NCBI RefSeq assembly: GCF_024296925.1
Contig: NZ_CP101125.1
Coordinates: forward strand, 2,482,501 to 2,546,500
DNA from: Pseudomonas nunensis
GTDB taxonomy: Bacteria > Pseudomonadota > Gammaproteobacteria > Pseudomonadales > Pseudomonadaceae
Length of the DNA: 64,000 nucleotides
Reading direction: 5' to 3'
In this document: positions 1 through 8,731 of the stretch, piece by piece
Position numbering within the stretch: position 1 is the stretch's first letter
Layout of the letters: every line of letters begins with the position of its first letter
Notes under the pieces: model-generated
Seen by the model: only the letters and a program-made list of their open reading frames with translations
Database searches by the model: none
What the model was told of the DNA's origin: nothing
Program-made: the position numbers and the translations under genes

Positions 1-51
1 ACGGGACCTGGATTTCGTGCCTTGTTTGGGGATCGGATGTACGGCATCTAG
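1..51 (+). CDS. C-terminal tail of an upstream gene (partial)
   Basis: The first 51 bases read in frame 1 as a 16-residue tail ending GDRMYGI and a TAG stop at 49-51. The window cuts off the rest, so no family can be named. It is listed because the frame is open from the first base and the residue mix is protein-like; chance is a real alternative. Confidence 0.25.
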   Translation, partial: TGPGFRALFGDRMYGI

Positions 52-124
52 CAAGAGTTTAAAGCGACTGAGGCAACTCGCTGGGATGCGTAAAAGCGCC
101 CCCTGAGTGCCATGAGATCACGTG

Positions 125-565
125 CTACTCCAGTTGCGGAGCTGAATAAATGCATTGCGGCAAAGCACCCGTCTGATCGATGGTTTTACGACAAAACAGG
201 TCGTAGGTTTTACCATGTTCTACGGTCAGGCGAACGTGGGGCTGTCCTGAGGGTTCGTCTGGCACGGTGTTGATGGCCAATACGTGCTCCATGCGCCAAT
301 GTGCCGATGCATTCATACGCGGCGGGGTCATAACCATCACCGAACACACCGAGCCGAACGGCGAGACTTCATTGAGCACTCGCTCCAGGTACTCCACGTC
401 GGAGACCAGCAGGGTGCGACCGAACTCCATTTCTTCTTCTGTCATCTTGATGCACACATGAAACCAGGGATTTTCTAGGTCCTGTTCGACCACTGCCCAT
501 CGTTTGATTTTGAGGTCAAAGGGTAGAGGTGGATGGAGTTCTGCACTTGGCTGAGTAAAAAACAT
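125..565 (-). CDS. Hypothetical protein, 146 aa
   Basis: An unrecognised soluble protein of 146 residues with no signal peptide or membrane segment. It is rich in Glu, Val and Met, with a proline-rich start and a central stretch EEEMEFGRTLLVSDVEYLERVLNE split here as EEEMEFGRTL and VEYLERVL that could form helices. It is transcribed divergently from the Xre-type regulator at 652, with an 86-base gap that must hold both promoters, so the regulator may control it. The opposite-strand ORFs in the same place are out-of-frame shadows with poor composition. Confidence 0.55.
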   Translation of the reverse strand: MFFTQPSAELHPPLPFDLKIKRWAVVEQDLENPWFHVCIKMTEEEMEFGRTLLVSDVEYLERVLNEVSPFGSVCSVMVMTPPRMNASAHWRMEHVLAINTVPDEPSGQPHVRLTVEHGKTYDLFCRKTIDQTGALPQCIYSAPQLE

Positions 566-651
566 CGTGGCGCCCTCATAAAACGAATCCTATAGATTGT
601 AGCCCTAAAGTATTCAAAAAGGCTTCATCGTTCCTTTTGTGAGCGATACAA

Positions 652-927
652 ATGGAACTGAAACAGGCCTTTGGGACGGCGTTAAAAGCGCGGCGGCTGG
701 AGCGTAAGCTGACGCAAGAAGATTTTTCCGACGTGAGCAGCCGAACTTACCTCAGCACCCTGGAGCGGGGAAAGAAATGCCCCACACTTGAGAAGGTAGT
801 GGAGTTGGCTTCTGTCCTGCAGGTTCATCCGCTAACGTTGATCGCTGAAAGCTTCCTGGCCCTTGAGCCAGACCAGACGCTGGAGGCATTGCTGGAGGTC
901 GTCCAGCGTGAAGCGCAACAGGCCTGA
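652..927 (+). CDS. Xre-family helix-turn-helix regulator
   Basis: A small DNA-binding protein of 91 residues. Residues 6-60 form a Cro/C1-type HTH: LKARRLERKLTQEDFS, then SRTYLSTLERGKKCPTLEKV, the usual helix 2-turn-helix 3 and the 'P-T-L-E-K-V' continuation. The C-terminal 30 residues are acidic and helical and probably dimerise. Such proteins act as cytoplasmic repressors, often of adjacent accessory genes. It faces away from the gene at 125-565 and is followed by over 300 bases without a gene. The ATG is chosen for its GTGAGC stretch upstream. The family call is firm; the target is unknown. Confidence 0.8.
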   Translation: MELKQAFGTALKARRLERKLTQEDFSDVSSRTYLSTLERGKKCPTLEKVVELASVLQVHPLTLIAESFLALEPDQTLEALLEVVQREAQQA

Positions 928-1262
928 GCTTATCGGTGCGCCGATCGTGAACCGATGTCCCTCGAGGGTTTGACCGCTCCCAGTCGCCGTGACCAAGGGT
1001 GGCGTATGGGCGCTGGGTCAAGCCGCTCAAACGGGAAAAGGGCTGAGGGGTGCGCGGTTTTCGTTGCACGCACGCGATTAAGGGCTCGCACGGCCCAGCG
1101 CGGCCTTGCCGTAGGCAGCGTTAGTGCCCGCTGATGGCAAGGCCTCCCCGGCAGCGCACTCACAACAAAGCATCCGCCCGGTAATGCCGCCGAATCCCGA
1201 GAGTGTCATTCATCGCCTGAATCGGCTTCGGTAGCTACAGCTTTTGGCGAGTTGCCTTCGGT
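928..1262. other. Gene-poor stretch, GC-rich
   Basis: No supported gene between the Xre regulator and the recombinase. The sequence is GC-rich with several short, imperfect palindromes, and both strands carry only shadow ORFs. As the 3' flank of a recombinase gene it could hold an old element boundary, but no terminal inverted repeat was recognised. Confidence 0.4.
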
Positions 1263-2354
1263 TTATGGCTCTCCATCCTCCAACAGTGAGGTGGCGCGAC
1301 TGCTGAGCAACGCCCCCGCCTGGAAGTAGCCCATCACCGTGGTCACGCTGCGGTGTTCGGTCATGGCCATCACTTCACCGAGCGGCACGCCCTGACGACC
1401 AGCTTCGGTGACAAACCCCGAACGCAGGCTGTGCGCTGCCCAATCGCCTTCAAGTCCGGCCAATTGCGCCCGGCGCTGGACAATGCGCGCCACCTGGTCG
1501 CTCGACAGGCCATCAGCGCTGACCTTGCCACCTTTATACAGGCGGCGAAACAGCGGTCCAGCAACCGCCGGCGCCGCCGCCAGCCAGGCCGCCAGCGCTG
1601 CTGCGGCCGGGCCGCGCAGCGGCTTCTCCCGACGCACGCCGCCGGTGTCGGTCTTGGTCGTGCCCAGAGCGTACAGCCAGGTGTCGGCATCCAGTTGGCG
1701 CACATCATTGACTTGCAGGCCGACCACTTCCGAACGGCGCCGGCCGCCGCCGCTCCAGGCCAGCAGGAGCAGGGCGCGATCACGCACGCCACGCATACCG
1801 TCGGTGCAGGTGGCGAGCAGCGCCTGCAACGGCTCGCGCACGATCGCGGTCTTTTTGCGCACGTTCACGCCCTGGCGTGACTGGGTCTTGCGCGCGTCAC
1901 GGAGCAGGGTCTTCAGCGCTGACGCTTCGCATGGACTGTCCCAGCCATTGATCCGATGCCATTTACCCAGCACGGCCAGGCGGTGACTGACCGTGTTGAA
2001 CGCCAACGGCCCCAGCTTGGCCTTGACCCGCGCCGCCACTAAAGCGGCGTCGATGCCGGGCGGTAGCAGGTGGGCCCAGCCGCCTTGTTCCAGCGGCCGG
2101 GCCAGGTGATCGAGAACAAACTGCACGGCGACCGTAGTCGGTAGCGGCGCATCGCCCAGCGCTTGGCCATAGCGCAATTGCAGCCACGCCGACCAGTAGG
2201 CGAGGGCGCTGCGGTAGCTGCGCACGGTATTCGCCGCGGTGCCGGCAGCGATAAATGCCGCGGCGGCTTCCTGGGCGCTAAGCGCCAGAACGTGCGGGTC
2301 CAACGGGGTTTCGTCGACCAAGGGTAACTGATCTGTAATATTTAATACGTTCAA
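1263..2354 (-). CDS. Tyrosine recombinase, TnpS-like
   Basis: A tyrosine-type site-specific recombinase, 363 residues. An N-terminal SAM-like DNA-binding domain (about 30-165) precedes the catalytic domain. Visible catalytic residues are the first Arg in SGGGRRRSEVVGL, the Lys region TKTDTGG, the HSLRSGF box (HxxR), the His in MTEHRS and the nucleophile Tyr in MGYFQAG near the C-terminus. It starts at TTG because an in-frame TAA lies just upstream and no ATG is available; the TTG sits inside an 8-1-8 palindrome. It is divergent from a KfrA-like coiled-coil gene, the layout of tnpS-tnpT cointegrate resolution modules of Tn4651-type Tn3-family elements. A plain phage/island integrase is the alternative. 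Confidence 0.85.
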   Translation of the reverse strand: MNVLNITDQLPLVDETPLDPHVLALSAQEAAAAFIAAGTAANTVRSYRSALAYWSAWLQLRYGQALGDAPLPTTVAVQFVLDHLARPLEQGGWAHLLPPGIDAALVAARVKAKLGPLAFNTVSHRLAVLGKWHRINGWDSPCEASALKTLLRDARKTQSRQGVNVRKKTAIVREPLQALLATCTDGMRGVRDRALLLLAWSGGGRRRSEVVGLQVNDVRQLDADTWLYALGTTKTDTGGVRREKPLRGPAAAALAAWLAAAPAVAGPLFRRLYKGGKVSADGLSSDQVARIVQRRAQLAGLEGDWAAHSLRSGFVTEAGRQGVPLGEVMAMTEHRSVTTVMGYFQAGALLSSRATSLLEDGEP

Positions 2355-2360
2355 CGTATT
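2344..2360. promoter_or_regulatory. Perfect palindrome over the recombinase start
   Basis: AATACGTT-C-AACGTATT: two perfect 8-bp arms around one base. It overlaps the TTG start of the recombinase and lies in the 78-base gap shared with the divergent KfrA-like gene. It could be the recombination crossover site (two recombinase arms) or an operator for the KfrA-like protein; the sequence alone does not decide. Confidence 0.5.
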
Positions 2361-2432
2361 ATAATTCCATTAATCAAAAAATAACGTCGGATAACATTCT
2401 ATTATCAGTCCTAATATAACCGGAGATGGACC

Positions 2433-3290
2433 ATGGCAGTAGGGGTGCCGGAAAACGACGTATTTGCTGCAGCGGATGCGGTGTTGGCACGCGGCGAGCG
2501 GCCGACGGTGGAACGCGTGCGTCTGGAACTGGGTCGCGGTAGTCCGGCACGGGTCGGCGGTCTGCTGGATCAATGGTGGTCGCGTCTGGCCGAACGGCTG
2601 AACGGCGAGACCCGCCTGCCGGCATTGCCAGGCGAGGTGACGCAGGCTTTTGTTGCGGTGTGGCAACAAGCGATTCATCTGGCGCAGGGCGTCGCCGAAC
2701 AGGCGCTGGCCGAGCATCGTCAGGTTCTGATCGCAGAACGCGAACGGGTGGCAGCGGTCGAGGACCAGGCGCGTCAAGACGCGGCCCAATTTCGCCAGCA
2801 GGCGGCAGAAGCTGTGGCCGGGCGCCAAGCGGCCGAGGCGCGCCTGGCGGATCTGGAACTGTTGTTGGCGCAATACCAGACACAAATAAAGGACCTGCAC
2901 CAGCAGCGTGAAGGCTGGCTGTACGAGCGCCGTGAAGTTCAGCAGCACAACCAGACGTTACAGCAGGAGCTGCAGGTGCTGCGGCTCAAGGCCGAGCAGG
3001 AGCGTGTCGCGCAGGAGCTCTACATTCGCGGAGTCGAGGATCGCGCGCACCGCGAGGTCGACCGTGCCCGGGAGGAGGGCAAGGCTTCGGCGACCCAGCT
3101 CAAGGAAGTCGGGCGCCACGTCGAGCAGTTGCAACGTCGGCTGGAGTTGATCCAGGCCGAGCTGAATCAAAGCCAGCAGCGTGCCGCGGCGCAGCACGCC
3201 CGCGCTGAAACGCTGGAGCAGCAACTGACACAACTACGCCAGGTTGCTGTGACCAAGCGTAAGCCAAGATCCCGAAATCCCCCGACTTGA
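2433..3290 (+). CDS. KfrA-like coiled-coil DNA-binding protein (TnpT-like)
   Basis: 285 residues. The N-terminal 60 residues match the plasmid-type KfrA_N helix-turn-helix domain: VFAAADAVLARGERPTVERV followed by LGRGSPARVGGLLDQWW. From about residue 85 to 270 the protein is an almost unbroken coiled coil rich in Gln, Glu, Ala and Arg, ending in a basic tail (TKRKPRSRNPPT). KfrA proteins are autoregulators that support plasmid maintenance; TnpT, the helper of the TnpS recombinase in Tn4651-type resolution, has the same place and general build. A good GGAG precedes the ATG. The divergent arrangement with the recombinase argues for the TnpT-like role. Confidence 0.75.
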   Translation: MAVGVPENDVFAAADAVLARGERPTVERVRLELGRGSPARVGGLLDQWWSRLAERLNGETRLPALPGEVTQAFVAVWQQAIHLAQGVAEQALAEHRQVLIAERERVAAVEDQARQDAAQFRQQAAEAVAGRQAAEARLADLELLLAQYQTQIKDLHQQREGWLYERREVQQHNQTLQQELQVLRLKAEQERVAQELYIRGVEDRAHREVDRAREEGKASATQLKEVGRHVEQLQRRLELIQAELNQSQQRAAAQHARAETLEQQLTQLRQVAVTKRKPRSRNPPT

Positions 3291-3512
3291 ATATCCAATG
3301 CCTGAGTGTGAAGTAGGCACCGCGGGCCGATACGGTGCGATTCGACGCAGCAGATTGCACGCTTCCGACAAAGCGTCGCAATCGGCCGTGGATTCAGCCG
3401 GTCGACGCAACACAACTAAATTCTGTGTAAAAACCGTTCTTTCAGTCAACATCGAAGACGGCTGAGGTAATGCCTTGCAAACCCCATATGACTGTCACAG
3501 GCAAGGAGGAAA

Positions 3513-4008
3513 GTGGCGATTACGACTTATCGTGCCCAATTTGCGCCAGTCGACGGTGAGCTCGTGCTCACCCAGCCAGAGGCTATGAGCTGACGACCCG
3601 GTGATTATTGCATCCGCTGGCGCAGTGGTTTCCATGATCACTCCACCCCTTTGCCCACAGCGTTCAACCCTCCAGCGAACATTTGGGCTATCTTCTCTTA
3701 TCGCTCCATGCGGTTCCAATCTTGCCGCGTTCAAGTCGATCGATATTTTCTCCACGATAAAGCTGCAACTCAGGCCCTGTATAACGAGGTGGCGGCCTAG
3801 CATATCTTTGACCCTAGAAGCTGCAATCAGCAAACAGATCAGGGACGTCGAAGAGTTCCAAGCCTTGTTTATCAGGGAATACAGGACCATCTCTAAGGTA
3901 GCGCTTGGGGCTTTTAAAGAGTTGGAGAAAGGCCCACAGGTCCTCACCCCCTACGAGTTCAAAGCTCATACGCTTACTTCGCTGACAAATATTCGCTCTT
4001 ATCTCTAG
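3513..4008 (+). pseudogene. Possible broken small gene
   Basis: A strong AAGGAGG at 3505-3511 precedes a GTG that opens VAITTYRAQF and runs 26 codons to a stop at about 3593. In the next frame the reading continues as DDPVIIASAGAVVSM and stays open to 4008, with a protein-like C-terminus (KQIRDVEEFQALFIREYRT and TLTSLTNIRSYL). One indel near 3590 would join them. No family is recognised. The middle part is less protein-like, so this could also be a 26-residue peptide followed by noncoding DNA. Confidence 0.3.
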
Positions 4009-4508
4009 TTTTATTGGGTAACCGCGGTCAACTTCCTGGCCCTGAGACCACTCCGTTTCTGCCTCATGGTACTCAACAAAGCCGGCCGAGGACGTGCTGT
4101 GGGTGGTTTAGGCATACTGATCGGGGTGTTGAGTACGTTTCTGTGAGCTGTGAGACTCAAGCAAGGTGGGACTGACTTGGGTAGCGATTGGCTGATCGGC
4201 TCAGCTTCATCATTTCTCCAGATCGCGCCTATGTATAATGCTCCACGCCTGTACTCACATATCCCAGCACCTCACCTAAGACTTTAAAGAAACCAGGAAC
4301 AATGGCAATGAGCGTTACATATTTCTTGGCCCTTTGAGCCAGATACTGCGGCCCCATTTGACTAGAATTAGGTCAAGGTGAAAAGGTAAGATAGTTTTTC
4401 AGTTGGCCAAGCTTAAGAGCTGGTGTCCAGCTGACATGAGGCTGTAATTCAGCGGGCTTACCTTGCGGGAGAGCAGTTTTACCAAATTCGACTTAAGGAG
4501 AATAGGGA
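4009..4508. other. Intergenic, with a 10-bp inverted repeat
   Basis: No supported gene in 500 bases. A perfect 10-bp inverted repeat, GTACTCAACA at 4069-4078 and TGTTGAGTAC at 4127-4136, encloses 48 bases. A TATAAT hexamer occurs near 4233 without a clear -35. The end of an open frame reading GGLGILIGVLSTFL sits inside the repeat and looks like a remnant of a membrane segment. Confidence 0.35.
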
Positions 4509-4727
4509 TTGGGTCATTACCGCGAGCAACGGGATCGCCTAAATGAGCGGGTTGAGATGCTTGCAAGATTGGGAGACCAATCAATGCAGTCGAAGCCGGG
4601 CTCTTTGGAGCATGTCTTGCTGAGCAAAGTGATGGACGTATTTTGGTCTGCGAACCATCTTATGAATGAAGAATTGGAAAAGCTGAACGCCGCTGGCTTG
4701 GATCAAACTATCTACCCAGACAGTTGA
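4509..4727 (+). CDS. Small hypothetical protein, 72 aa
   Basis: An unrecognised charged, mostly helical protein. The TTG start is supported by a TAAGGAG about 8 bases upstream, and the N-terminus (HYREQRDRLNERVEMLARL) looks like an amphipathic helix. No transmembrane segment or signal peptide. It stands alone in a gene-poor stretch. The composition and the Shine-Dalgarno sequence favour a real gene; the function is unknown. Confidence 0.5.
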   Translation: MGHYREQRDRLNERVEMLARLGDQSMQSKPGSLEHVLLSKVMDVFWSANHLMNEELEKLNAAGLDQTIYPDS

Positions 4728-5061
4728 TCAGTAAGACTACGGCATAAGCTTTAGCATTGCTCAGAGCAGCCGTCCTGACTGCCAATACGGTCACTTCAGA
4801 CGCTTACGCAATACTCACACCATGACTTCGCGGTAGGCGCAACCGGCCGCTTCTGGCTGAGTTCTGCCTGTCGCCACCCGCAGCTTTGGCGCTTGGGGCT
4901 GGCCACCAGTTAAACATTGAGAGTCTGGATTAAAGCCAATCGGGGATACGACTACGCCCCCCTTGATGTTCGAGATTTCAATCGAAACGAACCTATTGGG
5001 TGAACCGCGGTAACCGAATGCGGTTAAATTCCAGACAAGGGAGCTAAGTGAGAGTATCCAC
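4728..5061. other. Gene-poor stretch
   Basis: No supported gene. A minus-strand frame (4815-5138) has a C-terminal part (IKGGVVVSPIGFNPDSQCL) that looks more ordered than its N-terminus, but it overlaps the 3' end of the better-supported gene at 5062 and lacks a ribosome site. It could be the translation of a dispersed intergenic element. Confidence 0.3.
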
Positions 5062-5451
5062 TTACATCGACGTGACCGAGACCACTTCCACAAACCTGAA
5101 TTTTTTTCTGGCCGTCTTAGTAGCTTCTTGTTCTGCAACTAGGGAGCTCAGCGTATCGGCCTCATGTACCATCTCGTGCATCTCGCCTTCAAATTCATTT
5201 CCCACACGGAGTGTAACTCTCAACCTAGGTGTGAAGCCTTTTGAGACAATCTTTTTCTTCGCAGCCTTCACCGGTTGCACAATCACAACATCCGGAACGG
5301 TGTCCTGCCTGCCTGAGTTAATTGCCGGAGCAGAGGGCTTAGAATCACCGAATAGCGCCCGGCGCATCTCATCCTCCATCAATTTTGTATTCATATCATT
5401 TCTCAGAAGAGTGTTATCTATAACCTGATCGATTCTATCAGGATGGCCCAA
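5062..5451 (-). CDS. Hypothetical protein, about 110-129 aa
   Basis: Unrecognised. Two start choices: ATG at 5451 (129 aa, no ribosome site seen) or ATG at 5394 (110 aa, weak GAGAA upstream, N-terminus MNTKLMEDEMRRALFGD). The middle is low-complexity and basic (VKAAKKKIVSKG), and the C-terminal half alternates hydrophobic and charged residues (RLRVTLRVGNEFEGEMHEMV), suggesting a small beta-rich or alpha-beta domain. No membrane segment. The overlapping plus-strand ORF is Ser/Thr/Phe-rich and typical of an antisense shadow. Confidence 0.5.
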   Translation of the reverse strand: MGHPDRIDQVIDNTLLRNDMNTKLMEDEMRRALFGDSKPSAPAINSGRQDTVPDVVIVQPVKAAKKKIVSKGFTPRLRVTLRVGNEFEGEMHEMVHEADTLSSLVAEQEATKTARKKFRFVEVVSVTSM

Positions 5452-5838
5452 CGCTGTAGTAAAGCGTCGATGAGGTCAGACCTGGAGTGGTAGAGGGCCA
5501 GCAGATACAGGCGAGCGTCAGTGTCTGTCCATCTGCTGCCTATCATGGCGGGCAGCTGTCGGCCAATAGTAGTCCTTCCCGGAGTTCAGTTTTGGGTCTG
5601 CATGAGAGAGCCCGCCGTGCTCACCAATTGGATTCTTGGTATCTCGCACTTGCTCAACCTACTCATCGAGAGCAGCTGATTCTTTGTGTGTGAAAGCAGG
5701 ACCACCATTCCATAACGTCAGGTTGTCACAATGCGACGGAGTAACGCGGGCTTCGTCATCGAGACTCAGAGCTCGTCGGCCTGCAAGTAGCGATTGGTGC
5801 ACTATCCTTACGACCTCACGTACATAGAGATGTAAGGA
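5452..5838. other. Intergenic upstream of the RloC-like gene
   Basis: No supported gene in 387 bases; only short, compositionally poor ORFs on the plus strand. It should contain the promoter of the ATPase gene at 5839, whose ATG follows GTAAGG at very short spacing. Confidence 0.35.
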
Positions 5839-8452
5839 ATGGCTCTATACGAGGAAGTACTGGCTTGGTCGGAAAGGCTGCCGCCGTGGCGCAGCGACGC
5901 CTTGCGCCGTTTGTGTGTCCAGGGTAGCTGGAGCGACCAGGATTTTGTCGAAATTCTCGATCTCGCAAAGCAACACCATGGGGTGCGAAGCGCATTCCTG
6001 CCGGTTCTTCAGCCTGTTCTATTCGCAGCAGACCATTTCCCCGCTGAGGCGAGTCAGGACCACACCGTCGTATTGCAGTCCCTGCATTCACTTACTAACG
6101 TGGGGAAGATCCCGAATAGTCAGGCTCTGAACTTCCAGCTGCATGGTCTCACCATCGTGTATGGCGGAAACGGCACGGGGAAGTCCGGTTACGCACGGGT
6201 GTTGAAGCAGGCGTGCCGTGCCCGGAGCCGAGGAGATGTCTACGCCAATGCTTACGCTACGGATTACCAGCAACTCGTACCAAGCGCTGTTATCGACTTC
6301 GCACTGGACGGCGCCGTCGCGCAGACGACCTGGAGCAATCATCGCGATAACGTACCGCAGCCAGAGCTCCGGGGCATTTCAGTTTTCGATGGCGACTGCG
6401 CTAGGCATTACCTCCAGTCACGAGAAGCTGCCAGCTTTCAGCCATCGGCTCTGACTTATCTCCAGCGGTTGGCGAATGGACTCAATCAGGCTCTGCGCCC
6501 CGCGCTGCAGGCTGAGATCACGGGCCTTGCAACAGACACGACCCCGTTCAGTGTCATTCCGTTCGAGACCGATGCCGGACGGGCGGTGCATCCGATTGGC
6601 CCGACCACTGATCTGACGCGAGCGCGTGAATTGGCTGCGCTCGCCGATGAAGAGCAGGCAGAGCGTGTACGACTTCCACAGGAAATCAGCGAAGCAGACC
6701 CAACTGCCCGGGCCTCGCTACTTGACCATGCTGCAACCAGGGTCGATGAATTGGCCAGCCTCATCACTGTGGTGGCAGGCGTAGTGTCTGATGAGGCTAT
6801 CGATGCCAAGCACCAGGCACATCGAGCCGTCGTTGAGGCTGAGGCAGCTGAACGTGCAGCGTCCGCCATGTTGCAGGCAGGAGATGCTACACAACTACTT
6901 CCTGGAACGGGGCAAGGTCCTTGGGCGTTGCTATTCAACGCTGCTCGTGAATACTCGTCGAGTACTGCATATCCAGGACAGGCATTCCCAGTCACCTGTG
7001 ACGATGCGGTCTGTGTACTTTGCCAGCAAGAGCTCAGTCCTGAAGCGCAGGACCGCTTGCAGCGATTCGACCACTACATTCGAGACCGGGCGGCGGAGAC
7101 TGCTCAGACTGCACGCAACGCTTGGCTGCATATGGTTCGAGAAGTCGCTTCAGCAAGTGTCGACTTCACAGTTGCCTCTAACATGCTGGAGAGCCTGAGG
7201 GCCCGTGATCCAGCGCTTCCGGACGATATACAGACCTCTCGGAGTGACTGTCGCGCGACTTCAGTGGCTCAAAACTGCGGTGGCTACTGGGGTATGGCAG
7301 GACTGTCCTGAGTATCGTGGAGCGAATCCGGTGGCGTCGCTCACTCAGGTTGCGGAAGTACTTCGCGTAGAGGCGGGCCGCCTGCGCGCAAACATGGACG
7401 CAGAAGCCTTAGCGGCCAAAAAGCTACGGTTGAAAGAGCTGGAAGCACGGCAGCTACTCTCCGAGCATATCGAAGGCATAGCACGGGTGATTGATAACCT
7501 GGCCCACAGGGCTCGGCTCCAGAATTGCCTAAATGACATTGCAGCTACACGGCCGATTAGCGTGCTAGCTGGCCAACTGACTCGGACTTATATCAGTGAA
7601 GCACTGGCTGGACGCATGAACGAGGAGCTCACTAGGCTGGAACTTAGGCATGTTGAAGCTGGAGTCAGCTCCGCCGGTGAGGCCGGGGCAGTTCGCCTGG
7701 GAATTCAGCTGTTGGACTGCCAGCTTGCCCCGCACCAAGTGTTGAGCGAGGCAGAGCAGCGTATGTGTGCGCTTGCCTACTTCTTCGCTGAGCTTCACCA
7801 GTCGGGATCGACTTCCGGAATCGTTTTCGACGACCCGGTCTCAAGCCTCGACCACAGCCATCGAACCGCCGTCGCGCAACGAATTGTCGAAGAGTCCGCC
7901 AACCGGCAAGTCATTGTATTCACCCACGACGCTGTATTCTTCGGTGAGTTGATAACGCTCTGCCAAGATGCGGGTCTGACACCTGAAGTGAGGTCGATCA
8001 GCTACCGGTCGGAAGGCCCTGGATATGTCGATGTCGGTTTGCCGTATGACATGCGCCGGCATCGCGAGCGCATCGTGCAACACCGTCGTGACCAGCAGCA
8101 AATTGCAGCAAGCTTCAACTCCCCTCCCGGAGACACTGAGCGGTATGCGATCCGTAATGCATACAGTGATCTTCGCGTGACGATCGAAATTGGTATCGAG
8201 GATACGATACTTAACGAAACCGTTGTCCGGTTCCGCGACGGAATCTCGGTCGGCCGGCTTAACGGCGTGATGGCTGTCCAGGAACAGGACTTCCGTGAAG
8301 TACAGCGCCTTCACGATCGATGTTGCCGCAATGTTAGCGCGCATTCGCATGCGGCCGGCCAGCAGCGTCCAGTAACACATCCCGATGAGTTGCTTGGGGA
8401 TATCGAGGCCGTGAACACGATGTTTACGCGCATCCGAAGCCGAAGAGGCTGA
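5839..8452 (+). pseudogene. RloC/PrrC-like AAA ATPase, frameshifted
   Basis: Two overlapping frames (5839-7311 and 7205-8452) together encode about 870 residues of one AAA_13-type protein. The first part carries a Walker A, GGNGTGKSG (about residues 109-117), and a Rad50-like CxxC hook, CVLCQQEL (C392/C395). The second part has the Walker B/D-loop region FDDPVSSLDH and FTHDAVFF. Its C-terminus has LRVTIEIGIE (an Arg-x3-Glu arrangement) and a later His-rich stretch, reminiscent of the PrrC/RloC anticodon nuclease triad. RloC couples DNA-damage sensing to tRNA cleavage. The shift lies between 7205 and 7311, most likely near 7235. It may be a real inactivating indel, a programmed shift or an assembly error. 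No restriction-modification genes are adjacent. Confidence 0.7.
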
Positions 8453-8667
8453 ATCAGCCGTTACGTGAGCATCTTTGCAGCGCCTGGCAAAATCTGGCGC
8501 GAGGCTGCTTACGGCCAGAAGCGGACGTTCAACATCCGTCTTTTCGCCTGTTCTGAATGCTATACACGGTGAGGCTTTCTATTAGCGCGGCCCATGGGAT
8601 AGAGGATTACTTTGGATCGAATGCAGCCGCCGCAATCGCATCCGAATTCCGCTTGACCGCTAATCAC

Positions 8668-8689
8668 GAGACATGGCATGGCATGTCTC
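8668..8689. repeat. Hairpin between convergent genes
   Basis: GAGACATG-GCATGG-CATGTCTC: perfect 8-bp arms with a 6-base loop, between the ends of the RloC-like gene (+) and the SDR gene (-). No T-run follows, so it could be a weak bidirectional terminator or a simple repeat. Confidence 0.4.
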
Positions 8690-8731
8690 CTGATTTCCGT
8701 TGAGTTGGCGTTTAGTGTTGGGACACGACAG

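Noticed and set aside
1353..1986. Plus-strand ORFs opposite the tyrosine recombinase
   Set aside because: Composition dominated by Arg, Ala, Ser; the minus frame carries all catalytic motifs.
4815..5138. Minus-strand ORF of 107 codons
   Set aside because: Overlaps the better gene at 5062, lacks a ribosome site and has a low-complexity N-terminus.
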